Shown one piece after another: positions 1-8,220 of a DNA stretch of 64,000 bases. Made by a program: the position numbers and the translations under genes. This stretch comes from Pandoraea sp. PE-S2T-3 (GTDB lineage Bacteria > Pseudomonadota > Gammaproteobacteria > Burkholderiales > Burkholderiaceae). Each line of letters starts with the position of its first letter. The first letter of the stretch is position 1. The notes beneath the pieces were generated by a model. That model worked only from the letters and a program-made list of their open reading frames with translations, was not told where the DNA came from and ran no database searches. The stretch is from positions 372,001 through 436,000 of the forward strand of contig NZ_NGUQ01000007.1 in assembly GCF_002179965.1 (NCBI RefSeq), in the 5' to 3' direction.

Positions 1-191
1 GCGGGCCGTGGCGGCAACTGATCGCCAACGTGGGCGATAGCGGCAACGCGGCGTCACTCGGCTTGCATGCGTCGTGTGGCTTCGTGCACGCGGGCACGCT
101 CAAATCCGTCGGCTTCAAGTTTGGCCGCTGGGTCGACACGGTACTCATGCAACGCCCGCTCAACACGGGTGACGCCACCCTGCCGGAGTAA
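1..191 (+). CDS. GNAT N-acetyltransferase, phosphinothricin acetyltransferase-like (3' end only)
   Basis: Only the last 62 codons lie in the window; the reading frame begins at base 3 and stops with TAA at 189-191. The peptide contains RQLIANVGDSGNAASLGLH, then a GF..AGTLKSVGFKFGRW stretch and a VLMQR tail. These match the acetyl-CoA-binding C-terminal half of the Pat/Bar/MddA acetyltransferases, which acetylate phosphinothricin, methionine sulfoximine or methionine sulfone. The family is recognised from these motifs; the exact substrate is not determinable. The 5' part is outside the window. Confidence 0.8.
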   Translation, partial: GPWRQLIANVGDSGNAASLGLHASCGFVHAGTLKSVGFKFGRWVDTVLMQRPLNTGDATLPE

Positions 192-201
192 GCCGCGCGC
201 G

Positions 202-939
202 TCAGAACGGCGACGCGCGGTCCAGTTCCTTGTAATGCCGGAAGATGCCCGTCGTGTTGAACGCGATGCGTCGTGGCGACTTCAGATACGCCGCGATACG
301 GGGCTGCCGCGCCACGCCGTCGTGCACACCCTGACAGCGCGGATACGCCTTCGCAAAACCCGCCATGGCGCGCGGGAATGCGTAATTCAACCCGGCAATC
401 AGTTGAAACAACGACAGATCCGCGTACGACATCGCGCGCTCTGAGAGCCATCCGCCTGCGTGGGGATTGTTGGTCAGCACCCGCTCGAAATAATCGAAGA
501 ACTTGGGCAGACGATAGTCGATCAACTCGGCGGTGCGCTTGCGCGCTTCGGCCCGTTGGTTGCTGTAGTAGAGCCTGCTGGAGATCGGATGATGGCCGTC
601 GTGCACCTCGGCGACGAGATCGGCCAGCGTGAGTTGCAACTGATTGACGAAGCGGCGGGCGCGCGGCGATTCGCCGACGAGACCCAATACCGGCCCCAGA
701 AACGCGAGGATGTTGGCTGTCTGGCCGATCAACTCGCCGTCCGCACGCAGGAACGGCGGCGCGAAGGGCGGATCGGTGCAGGCGGGGTCATCCATCGTGT
801 GCAGCATGCCGTCCATGCCCTGCCCCGGCCCCTCGCCTTGCACGATTTCCACGAACGGCGTGCCGGTCGCTTCGAAGGCCAGCCGGACAAACTCGCCGCG
901 CCCTTGCAGACCCGGCCAATAGAACAGTTCGAAGGTCAT
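202..939 (-). CDS. Glutathione S-transferase family protein
   Basis: This 245-residue protein opens with a thioredoxin-fold N-terminus (FELFYWPGLQGRGEFVRLAF), as in alpha/mu/sigma-like GSTs, where the early Tyr activates glutathione. An all-helical C-terminal domain follows, with a LSERAMSYADLSLFQLIAGL-type segment containing the conserved N-capping Asp. The length is slightly above the usual 200-230 residues. It is probably a cytosolic glutathione-dependent detoxification enzyme of unknown substrate. It lies 60 bp downstream of wspR on the same strand, so read-through from the wsp operon is possible, but no functional link is evident. Confidence 0.85.
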   Translation of the reverse strand: MTFELFYWPGLQGRGEFVRLAFEATGTPFVEIVQGEGPGQGMDGMLHTMDDPACTDPPFAPPFLRADGELIGQTANILAFLGPVLGLVGESPRARRFVNQLQLTLADLVAEVHDGHHPISSRLYYSNQRAEARKRTAELIDYRLPKFFDYFERVLTNNPHAGGWLSERAMSYADLSLFQLIAGLNYAFPRAMAGFAKAYPRCQGVHDGVARQPRIAAYLKSPRRIAFNTTGIFRHYKELDRASPF

Positions 940-999
940 GCCACCTCCTCAGGCTGTTTCAGGCCAGCGAATCGCGCTTCACACGTCACGCATCGCGCA

Positions 1000-2046
1000 T
1001 TACGCGACGCCCGGTTGCATCTCCACACGATTCTTGCCCTGTTGCTTGGCGCGATAGAGCGCCAGATCCGCCGACTCGATGAGCGAGGTCGACGCCATGT
1101 GCGTGCGCGGCACCAGCGCCGCACCGCCGAGACTGATCGTCACATTGCGGCCGTTGGCCGAGCCGACGTGCGGGATGCCCATCGCATCGATCTGCGCGCG
1201 CACCTTCTCCGCAATGATGGCGGCCCCGGCCGACGACGTATTCGGCAACACCATCACGAACTCTTCACCGCCGAAGCGCGCGGCCAGATCGGCGGGACGC
1301 GTCGCCGAATCGGCCAGCGTCTGGGCCACGCGGCGCAACACGTCGTCGCCTGCGATGTGGCCATAGGTGTCGTTATAGATCTTGAAGTTGTCGACGTCGA
1401 TCATCAACAACGCCAACTCGCGCTGTTCACGCAGCGCGCGACGCCATTCCGCGCCGAAGTACTCGTCGAAGTAGCGGCGATTGGCCAGCCCCGTGAGCCC
1501 GTCGGAATGCGTGAGCCGTTGCAGTTCCAGATTCGTTTCGAGCAATTGCTGCTGGCTCTCGCGCAGCGCCCGGTAAGCCTCGTCGCGTTGCAGCAGGTTC
1601 ATGTACGAGCGCGAGTGATAGCGCAAACGCGCGACCAGTTCGATGGTGTCGGGCAGCTTGACCAGATAGTCGTTCGCACCGGCCGCGAACGCTTCACGCT
1701 TGATCGTCGACTCTTCTTTGGTCGAGAGCACGATGATCGGAATATCGCGCGTGAGCGGGCTCGACCGGTACTGCCGCACGAGCGACAGGCCGTCGGTGCC
1801 CGGCATCACCAGATCCTGAAGAATCACGGTCGGGCGTGTTTGTTCGGCCACGCGAAGCGCTTCGTCGGGATTCGAACAATAGTGGAAGTCGATGTTCGGC
1901 TCGCCTGCCAGCGCGCGGCGGATCGCTTCCCCGACCATCGCCTGATCGTCGACAAGCAACACCATTGCCGACGAATCGTTCAGGCTGCTCTCGGAGCCGG
2001 TCGGCAGGGCGGCGGGCGGCGTGGGTTGGCGTGGGGTTGTTGTCAT
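1000..2046 (-). CDS. wspR: WspR, response-regulator diguanylate cyclase
   Basis: This is the output enzyme of the Wsp pathway and makes c-di-GMP from two GTP. In its 348 residues I see an N-terminal receiver domain (LLVDDQ acidic pocket; phosphoacceptor Asp78 in LQDLVMPG), a coiled-coil linker, and a GGDEF domain with an intact GGEEF active site. The inhibitory I-site RPAD sits five residues before GGEEF, so product inhibition is expected. I chose ATG 2046 because AGGA lies 8 nt upstream; a TTG at 2073 would overlap wspF but has poorer start context. It is the last gene of the wsp operon. Phosphorylation by WspE is expected to activate it. Confidence 0.95.
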   Translation of the reverse strand: MTTTPRQPTPPAALPTGSESSLNDSSAMVLLVDDQAMVGEAIRRALAGEPNIDFHYCSNPDEALRVAEQTRPTVILQDLVMPGTDGLSLVRQYRSSPLTRDIPIIVLSTKEESTIKREAFAAGANDYLVKLPDTIELVARLRYHSRSYMNLLQRDEAYRALRESQQQLLETNLELQRLTHSDGLTGLANRRYFDEYFGAEWRRALREQRELALLMIDVDNFKIYNDTYGHIAGDDVLRRVAQTLADSATRPADLAARFGGEEFVMVLPNTSSAGAAIIAEKVRAQIDAMGIPHVGSANGRNVTISLGGAALVPRTHMASTSLIESADLALYRAKQQGKNRVEMQPGVA

Positions 2047-2059
2047 GATGTGCGTCCTG

Positions 2060-3073
2060 TCAAACAGTGCCAAACAGCGTAATCAATTGCGGCGCGATGG
2101 TCGTGAGCGGCAAGATTTCGGAAGCCGCGCCAGCCTCCGCCGCCGCCTTGGGCATGCCATACACGGCACTCGTCGCGCGATCCTGCGCGATGGTGATGAA
2201 GCCGCGCGTGCGCATGGCACCCAGCCCGGCCGCCCCGTCGCGTCCCATGCCCGTGAGCAGCACGCCCACGGCACGAGCGCGCCAGCATTCGGCCACGCTT
2301 TGCAGAAATACATCGATGGAGGGCCGGTACACGGCGCTCTTGGGTTCGTCGGAATACCCGCAACGCCCGCTCGCATCCAGACGCAGATGCCGGTTGCCGC
2401 CCGCGAGCAGCACTTCACCCGCCACCGGCCGGTCACCTGCTTGCGCCAGCCGGACGGTGAGCGGCGTCTGCTGATCGAGCCATGCTGCCATGCCGGGCGC
2501 AAACGCGTCGTCCACGTGCTGGACAACGATCACACCGGCCGCAAAATTCGCGGGCAACCGGCCAAGCAACGTCGCCAGCGCGGCCGGTCCGCCCGCCGAT
2601 GCGCCGATGGCGATCAGTGCGTCGGTGCGCGGCGTGATCGGCGGCGCGACGGGGGCGACCGGCACGACGGCATTGGCCTCGGCCTGTTGTGCGGCCACCG
2701 CATCGATCTTGGAAAGCAAGGAAGACGCCGGACGCGCCAGATCCGAACCGCCCAACACGGGCGTGTCGACCGCATCGACGGCACCGGCGCCCATCGCGTC
2801 GAACACCAGACTCGCGTGGTGGCCCACGTCGGAGGTCACGATCAGAATCGGGCACGGCGTGCGGCGCATGATCTCGCGCGTGGCCGCCACGCCGTCCATC
2901 ACCGGCATCACCAGATCCATCAGCACGAGATCCGGCGGCACCGGCGCACACATCGACACCGCCTGCGCGCCGTCGTAAGCCACCCAGGCCACCTCCAGCC
3001 CCGGGCGCTGCGCAAGCGTGCGGCGTAGCGCTTCTACGGCGATGACCGAGTCGTTCACGATACCGATCTTCAT
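2060..3073 (-). CDS. wspF: WspF, CheB-type protein-glutamate methylesterase
   Basis: This 337-residue CheB homologue has a receiver domain (MKIGIVNDS start; VLMDLVMPVMDG phosphoacceptor) followed by a methylesterase domain. The Ser-His-Asp triad is visible as IGASAGGPAAL, VVQHVDDAF and GMGRDGAAGL. It is expected to remove methyl groups from WspA and dampen signalling; in Pseudomonas, loss of WspF locks WspR on. The start overlaps the end of wspE in a GTGATG context: ATG 3073 is preferred, and GTG 3076 would give one extra residue. Tight coupling supports translation as part of one operon. Confidence 0.95.
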   Translation of the reverse strand: MKIGIVNDSVIAVEALRRTLAQRPGLEVAWVAYDGAQAVSMCAPVPPDLVLMDLVMPVMDGVAATREIMRRTPCPILIVTSDVGHHASLVFDAMGAGAVDAVDTPVLGGSDLARPASSLLSKIDAVAAQQAEANAVVPVAPVAPPITPRTDALIAIGASAGGPAALATLLGRLPANFAAGVIVVQHVDDAFAPGMAAWLDQQTPLTVRLAQAGDRPVAGEVLLAGGNRHLRLDASGRCGYSDEPKSAVYRPSIDVFLQSVAECWRARAVGVLLTGMGRDGAAGLGAMRTRGFITIAQDRATSAVYGMPKAAAEAGAASEILPLTTIAPQLITLFGTV

Positions 3074-5517
3074 CACTGCGCCTCCCCGATGAGATCCACC
3101 ACCGCACGCAGGAGCGCGTCGTCGTGGAAACTGCCCTTCGCGAGATAGTAATCCGCACCGGCATCGAGCCCGCGCTGGCGATCCTCCTCGCGATCTTTGT
3201 ATGAAACGATCATGACCGGCAAATCAGCCGTGCGCGCGTCGCGCTTGATCAGCGTCACGAGCTCGATGCCGTCCATGCGCGGCATGTCGACGTCGGTGAT
3301 CACCATGTCGAATGTCTCGCTGCGCACGGCATTCCAGCCGTCCATGCCGTCGACGGCCACACTCACGTCGTAGCCGCGCGCGGCCAGCAGTTTGCGTTCG
3401 AGTTCGCGCACGGTCAAGGAGTCGTCGACCACCAGCACGCGCTTGCGCACCGCCACCCCACCCTGCGCCGCACGGGCGGGCAGACGCTCCAGCGAGCCGG
3501 TCTCTACGGCCTTCGCGATGGAGCGCAACAAGTCGGCCGGATCGATGATGAGCAACGGCGTGCCGTCTTCCGCCAGCGCACCGGCGGCAATGTTCGGCAG
3601 CTTGCCCAGCCGCGCATCGAGCGGCTGCACGACGAGCATGCGTTCGCCGAGAAACTTGTCGACGGCCAGTCCGTAACGCGCCTCGCCGTCGCCGATCACC
3701 ACGACCGGTTGCGCACCGGGTGCCGCGACCGGCTCGCTGCCGTAGAGCACTTGCCGCGCGCTGACGACACCGATCTGACGGCCGTCGAGCGTGAAGTGCG
3801 GCCGGCCTTCGAGCATTTCGATGTGCTCGGGCGCGAGGGCAAGCGTGCGCGACAGACTCGCCAGCGGCAACGCGTAGGATTCGCCGCCAATCTCCACGAG
3901 CAGGCTGCGCACTACCGACAACGTGAGCGGCAGTTGCAGCACGAACTTCGTGCCGCGCCCCGGCGAGTGCTCGATGCGAACCGTGCCGCGCACGGCAGCG
4001 ACCATCGCGCGCACAGCATCCAGCCCCACGCCTCGCCCCGAAACATCGGTCACGGTGTCGCGCAGCGTAAAGCCGGGAAGCATCAGGAATTCGAGCAGTT
4101 CGTTGTCGTCGAGCCGCTGCGCCGTTTCCATCGTCACCAGACCGCGCGCCACGACCGCGTCGCGCACCCGGTCGAGATCGATGCCCGCGCCGTCGTCGGC
4201 GACACTCACCAGCAGCAGCCCGGCGCTGTGGCGCGCACTGAGCGTAATTTTGCCTTGCGCCGGCTTGCCCGCTGAGAGGCGCTGTGCCTGACTTTCCAGA
4301 CCGTGATCGACGGCGTTGCGCAGCAAATGTCCAAGCGGGGCTTCGAGCTGATCGAGAATGTCGCGATCGACCTGCGTATCTGCACCGCGAATATCGAGCT
4401 GCGCAGGCTTGCCGAGCGAGCGGCCCAGATCGCGCACCATGCGGGCAAAGCCACCCAGCCGGTCGCCGAGCGGGCGCATGCGGCAGGCGAGCGCTTCGTC
4501 GTAAAGGCGCTGCGAGAGCTGGGTCGAGCGCCGGTCGAACTGATCGAGTTCGTGCAGTTGCTCGCCGAGCAACTGACTGCCGACGCCGAGCGCGCGGCGC
4601 AGGTCCGCCAGTGCACTCAAGAGTGTCTGACGGTCTTCATCGTTGCTGGCCGCGTGCGTCAGCGCCGTGCTCATGCGATCGAGTGCCTCGCCTGCTTCAT
4701 GCTGATGACGCTTCAGCCGCTGCAACGATTGTGCAAACGGTTGCGACCAGCGCGAGGCCACGAGCGCTTCGCTCGACAACCGCAGCAGGCGGTTCAACGT
4801 GTCGGCCGACACGCGCAACGCACGGGCAGCGTTGTCGCCTTCGCCCGCGTCATGCTGGTCGTCAGCGTCGTAGGCGCCCGGCAGTCCCATGATGCTGTCA
4901 GCCTCACGGGGTTGATTCATCTCGCTCAGCGATGCCAATGCGGGCGCGATCGGCTCACTGGTCGATCCGGTCGATCCGGTCGATCGGGACTGCCCGATGC
5001 CGGTCACTGCGGCTGACGGTGCGGGCGTTGCCGGTTGCGCGTCCTGCGACGACAAACCGTAGCTCGCATAGTCGAACGCTTCGGGTGCGTTGCCCGTGGT
5101 GTTCTCGGGCAGCTCGGCAAGTTGCGCTGTCAGCGTGGCGACAAACGTGTCGATCTCCGCTTTGCCTGCGCCTTGCGCCCATCCCATGTCGCCGCCCGGC
5201 GGGTGCGCCATGCGCATGAGCAGATCGACACCCTGTAACAGCTTGTCGATGTAAGCGGTGTCCAACCGGAGCGTGCCGCGCTGCGCTGCGACAAAGGCGT
5301 CTTCCAGCACGTGAGCCAGCGCCACACCAGCGTCGACGCCGACGATGCGCGCCGCCCCCTTGAGCGAGTGCGCCGCGCGCATGCACGCCTCAAGCCGCGT
5401 GGCGTCGGTTGGCGTGCGCTCCAGTGCGAGCAGTCCGTCGCCGAGCACTTGTGCCTGCGTCTCCGTTTCCATCCGGAACAGATCGAGCAACGAGGCGTTT
5501 TGCAGATCGTCGCTCAT
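3073..5517 (-). CDS. wspE: WspE, hybrid CheA-type histidine kinase with receiver domain
   Basis: This 814-residue kinase drives the Wsp pathway. Domains in order are an HPt domain (His50 in AAHSLKGAARIVG), a linker, dimerisation and HATPase domains (N box HLLRNAVDHGLE, G1 DDGAGID, G2 GRGVGLDAVR), a CheW-like domain, and a C-terminal receiver (VLVVDDSLTVREL; VITDVDMPRMDG). The architecture matches WspE rather than classical CheA. The open frame extends upstream to 6027, but ATG 5517 overlaps the wspD stop by 4 bp (ATGA) and opens with a normal HPt, so it is the start. It is expected to phosphorylate WspR and WspF. Confidence 0.95.
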   Translation of the reverse strand: MSDDLQNASLLDLFRMETETQAQVLGDGLLALERTPTDATRLEACMRAAHSLKGAARIVGVDAGVALAHVLEDAFVAAQRGTLRLDTAYIDKLLQGVDLLMRMAHPPGGDMGWAQGAGKAEIDTFVATLTAQLAELPENTTGNAPEAFDYASYGLSSQDAQPATPAPSAAVTGIGQSRSTGSTGSTSEPIAPALASLSEMNQPREADSIMGLPGAYDADDQHDAGEGDNAARALRVSADTLNRLLRLSSEALVASRWSQPFAQSLQRLKRHQHEAGEALDRMSTALTHAASNDEDRQTLLSALADLRRALGVGSQLLGEQLHELDQFDRRSTQLSQRLYDEALACRMRPLGDRLGGFARMVRDLGRSLGKPAQLDIRGADTQVDRDILDQLEAPLGHLLRNAVDHGLESQAQRLSAGKPAQGKITLSARHSAGLLLVSVADDGAGIDLDRVRDAVVARGLVTMETAQRLDDNELLEFLMLPGFTLRDTVTDVSGRGVGLDAVRAMVAAVRGTVRIEHSPGRGTKFVLQLPLTLSVVRSLLVEIGGESYALPLASLSRTLALAPEHIEMLEGRPHFTLDGRQIGVVSARQVLYGSEPVAAPGAQPVVVIGDGEARYGLAVDKFLGERMLVVQPLDARLGKLPNIAAGALAEDGTPLLIIDPADLLRSIAKAVETGSLERLPARAAQGGVAVRKRVLVVDDSLTVRELERKLLAARGYDVSVAVDGMDGWNAVRSETFDMVITDVDMPRMDGIELVTLIKRDARTADLPVMIVSYKDREEDRQRGLDAGADYYLAKGSFHDDALLRAVVDLIGEAQ

Positions 5518-6209
5518 CCAAGGCTCCGGTCGAAAGCCGCGCCCACACGCGCCGGGTCCAGCAAGCCCACGACACGCTCGCGCCAATGCAGCACCGCATG
5601 GGCGAAGCCATCGGACGCACCGAGTGCCGTCGCGGGCACCGTGCCCAACGCGCTGCTCGCAGGCGTCACCGTGCCATGGACTTCCGTGACGGGGAATGCA
5701 CTCAGATGCGCGCCATGACGCATGGCCAGCAGGCGCGATGTACTGGTGCGCCACGTGTTCGCCGGTGTTGCCTGCGTCGCCAGCGGTTGGGCCGCAGGCT
5801 GCACGCCGAGCAATTCGCCGAGCGACACGCACGGCACGAGCGCACCGCGCAGATTGACCAGCCCGAGCAGCGCGCGCTGACGATGCCCCGGCACCGTGTG
5901 CCATGCGCGCATCGGCGAGACTTCTTCGATGACGGAAGCCGGCAGCGCCAGCCATTCGTCCGCCAGACGGAACAACAGCAGCGCCGCCCCGCGCGAGGTC
6001 GACTCGTCGTGTGCTGCGGCACGCCATGGTGCCGGATCAGCGGGCACGACGGGCAACCGGTCGAGCAGATCGGCGGCCTGCCGATGCAGAGCACCATCAC
6101 TCAACAAGGCCGACCGGCGCGCGCCAGCTTGACGGCCCGCCTCGGGGCTGTCTTGCAATGCGGGCTCGCGCGGCGGTTCGCCGGCCGTGGTGTTCGTCAT
6201 GTCAGTCAT
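5514..6209 (-). CDS. wspD: WspD, CheW-type adaptor
   Basis: This 231-residue protein has a CheW fold at about residues 60-225. The signs are LLLFRLADEWLALPASVIEEV, the hydrophobic GLVNLRGALVPCVSLGELLG core, and a C-terminal HWRERVVGLLDPARVG stretch. About 55 poorly conserved residues precede it, as is usual for WspD. It should couple the receptor WspA to the kinase WspE. It overlaps both neighbours by 4 bp (ATGA): the wspC stop at 6206 and the wspE start at 5517. The cluster encodes a second CheW, WspB. Confidence 0.92.
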   Translation of the reverse strand: MTDMTNTTAGEPPREPALQDSPEAGRQAGARRSALLSDGALHRQAADLLDRLPVVPADPAPWRAAAHDESTSRGAALLLFRLADEWLALPASVIEEVSPMRAWHTVPGHRQRALLGLVNLRGALVPCVSLGELLGVQPAAQPLATQATPANTWRTSTSRLLAMRHGAHLSAFPVTEVHGTVTPASSALGTVPATALGASDGFAHAVLHWRERVVGLLDPARVGAAFDRSLG

Positions 6210-7684
6210 CGATGTCTGGCCCCGTGGCGGTGTGCATCATGAGGGGCGTCTGCCGTGCGGTCTGCCGGCCCGGCCCGGCCGGCGCGCTCTGCACGTTCGC
6301 GCAGGCGACGTGCGCCAGCCGCATCGCCTCGCGCATCGAGTTGTGCTGCGCAATGCACGAGCGCTTCGTAGTGGCCCGGATCGAGATAGAGGGCACGGCG
6401 GTAATGCACGAGTGCCTGCTGCGCGTCGCCGCGCGCGTCTTCCACCAGTCCCAGCAAATACTCCGCCTGTGCATTGGCACGGTCGGTGGCGAGCACCGTT
6501 CGGCACAACGCAATGGCGCGCGCGAAATCGCCCGCATCGGCCAGTGTCTGCGCCTCTTGCAGTTGCGCCGCAATGTCGGGGGTCTGCGCAGATCGGCGGG
6601 ACGCGGTCGTACCCACGCGCGAGGTTTCAGGAGCGACCGGATTGCCAAACGCTCGCGCACCGGGTGTTGCCGTCGGCGCTGGCGGAACCGCTGGCGTCGC
6701 AGGCATCGTGTTCGGCGCGGGGAACACCGGCGTCACCTGCGCAGCATGTCCGCGCCGATGTTGAATGGCGTCGAACGTCCGTGTCGGTGACTGCGTGCTG
6801 AACGTCGACAGCGTGCCCGTGAGGGGCGCCGCTCCGACGGGTGATGACGTCACGTCGCGCTGCGGCCCTGCCAATCGGAACGAAAACGCCTGCACGTGAC
6901 CCGTCGACGACAAGCCGTTGGACGTGAGCGAACCACCCTCGGCGGGCCCGGCAAACAACGTCGCGCCCATGCGCATCAGCCGCTCCAGCGCGGCAATCGC
7001 GCGGCGCTGGCCTTCCCGGTCGAAATAGATCAGCACATTGCGGAAGAACACGAAGTCGAACGTCCCCAGCCGGTCGACGAGCGTGGGGTCGAACAGGTTG
7101 CCCGCATGCCAGCGAATCGGCGGACGCAGCGCGCCGTTCACGCGATAGGTCTCGCCCTGCGGCGTGAAGTAGCGATCACGGAACAGCAGATTGGCAACCG
7201 GCCCCCGAAACGAGTTGCGTCCATACACGCCTTCGCGCGCGATCGTGAGCGCGCGTTCGCTGATGTCGAGCGCATCGATGGTGAAGTCGCCCACCTGAAA
7301 GCCCGCATCGAACAACGTCATCGCCATCGAATACGGTTCTTCGCCAGTGGCGCAGGGCAGGCTCAACAGTCGCAACGCCTGACCTTCGCGCACGGTGCCA
7401 CGTCGCGCGGCGCGTTCTTCGGCCGCCATCTGGGCGAGCGCCGTGAACGCCTCGCGATGCCGGAAGAACCACGTCTCGGGCACGACCACCGCTTCGATCA
7501 GCGCCTGCAATTCCTGCGGCGACTGTTGCAGCAGTTGCCAGTAGGTCGACGTGTCGTTTGTCTCTGGGGACAGCACCGCCAGCCGGGCGCGCACAGCACG
7601 CTCGATGGCATTCGCGCCGAGCGTGCCCGCGTCGAGCCCCATCGTGTCGCGCAGCAAGCGCTCGATCTGTTGCACGGGGCTCAT
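6206..7684 (-). CDS. wspC: WspC, CheR-type methyltransferase with C-terminal TPR
   Basis: This 492-residue CheR homologue has an N-terminal helical domain, then a SAM-binding methyltransferase domain (LSLPCATGEEPYSMAMTLF; later FVFFRNVLIYFD). A Pro/Thr/Ala-rich linker at about residues 290-370 leads to C-terminal TPR-like helices (ALCRTVLATDRANAQAEYLLG and following). The TPR tail distinguishes WspC from plain CheR. It is expected to methylate glutamates on WspA. The frame is open to 7726, but ATG 7684 (MSPVQQIERLL) overlaps the wspB stop by 4 bp and is the likely start. Confidence 0.93.
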   Translation of the reverse strand: MSPVQQIERLLRDTMGLDAGTLGANAIERAVRARLAVLSPETNDTSTYWQLLQQSPQELQALIEAVVVPETWFFRHREAFTALAQMAAEERAARRGTVREGQALRLLSLPCATGEEPYSMAMTLFDAGFQVGDFTIDALDISERALTIAREGVYGRNSFRGPVANLLFRDRYFTPQGETYRVNGALRPPIRWHAGNLFDPTLVDRLGTFDFVFFRNVLIYFDREGQRRAIAALERLMRMGATLFAGPAEGGSLTSNGLSSTGHVQAFSFRLAGPQRDVTSSPVGAAPLTGTLSTFSTQSPTRTFDAIQHRRGHAAQVTPVFPAPNTMPATPAVPPAPTATPGARAFGNPVAPETSRVGTTASRRSAQTPDIAAQLQEAQTLADAGDFARAIALCRTVLATDRANAQAEYLLGLVEDARGDAQQALVHYRRALYLDPGHYEALVHCAAQLDARGDAAGARRLRERAERAGRAGPADRTADAPHDAHRHGARHR

Positions 7685-8184
7685 GACGCGGCCTCCGACG
7701 GCGTATCGTGTTCGGGCGCATCGCAAGCGTCACGTGCGGCGTCGAACAGCAACGCCCGCGCTTCGTCGGTAAGCAACTGGTCTACGCGCACCCACTGCAC
7801 CAGACCTTCCTCCGTATCGAGGACGGGGCCGAGATAGCGGCCCTCGGGCAGATCGACGCCACTCGCGCGGAATGCCTGCGCGTCGGCGCGCAAGGTATCG
7901 GTGGCCCGCTCCACGAGCACGCCCAGACGCCGCGCGTGCGGACCCGGTTCGGGGTAGTGCACGAGCACGAGACGGGTCGAGCGGCGCGCGGGCGCCGCCG
8001 TGCCTGTTGCGAGATGAGTCAGATCGAGCACCGGCACCGGTTCGCCGCGATAGCTGAACGCACCGGCCACCCAGGCGGGTGCGGCGGGCAAGCGCTTGAG
8101 CGCGAGCCACGGCAGCACCTCGGCCACGTGACTGGCCTCAATGACGTAGTGATCGGTGGCAATGGCAAAACGCAGGAACAGCAT
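7681..8184 (-). CDS. wspB: WspB, CheW-type adaptor
   Basis: This 167-residue single-domain CheW-like protein contains MLFLRFAIATDHYVIEASHVAEVLP and AGAFSYRGEPVPVLDLTHL segments, the typical beta-barrel core that bridges receptor and kinase. It is shorter than WspD and lacks its N-terminal extension. It lies 36 bp downstream of wspA and overlaps wspC by 4 bp. Two different CheW proteins in one cluster is the normal Wsp arrangement. In Pseudomonas, WspB and WspD are not equivalent in positioning the receptor; whether that holds here cannot be read from sequence. Confidence 0.9.
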   Translation of the reverse strand: MLFLRFAIATDHYVIEASHVAEVLPWLALKRLPAAPAWVAGAFSYRGEPVPVLDLTHLATGTAAPARRSTRLVLVHYPEPGPHARRLGVLVERATDTLRADAQAFRASGVDLPEGRYLGPVLDTEEGLVQWVRVDQLLTDEARALLFDAARDACDAPEHDTPSEAAS

Positions 8185-8220
8185 GGCGGTGTCCGCGAAT
8201 AGTCAAAATGCGTGTGGCAA

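Noticed and set aside
460-2082. 540-residue plus-strand frame across the GST and wspR genes
   Set aside because: It is the antisense shadow of GC-rich genes, with Arg/His-rich composition and no domain. The minus-strand genes have clear motifs and operon overlaps.
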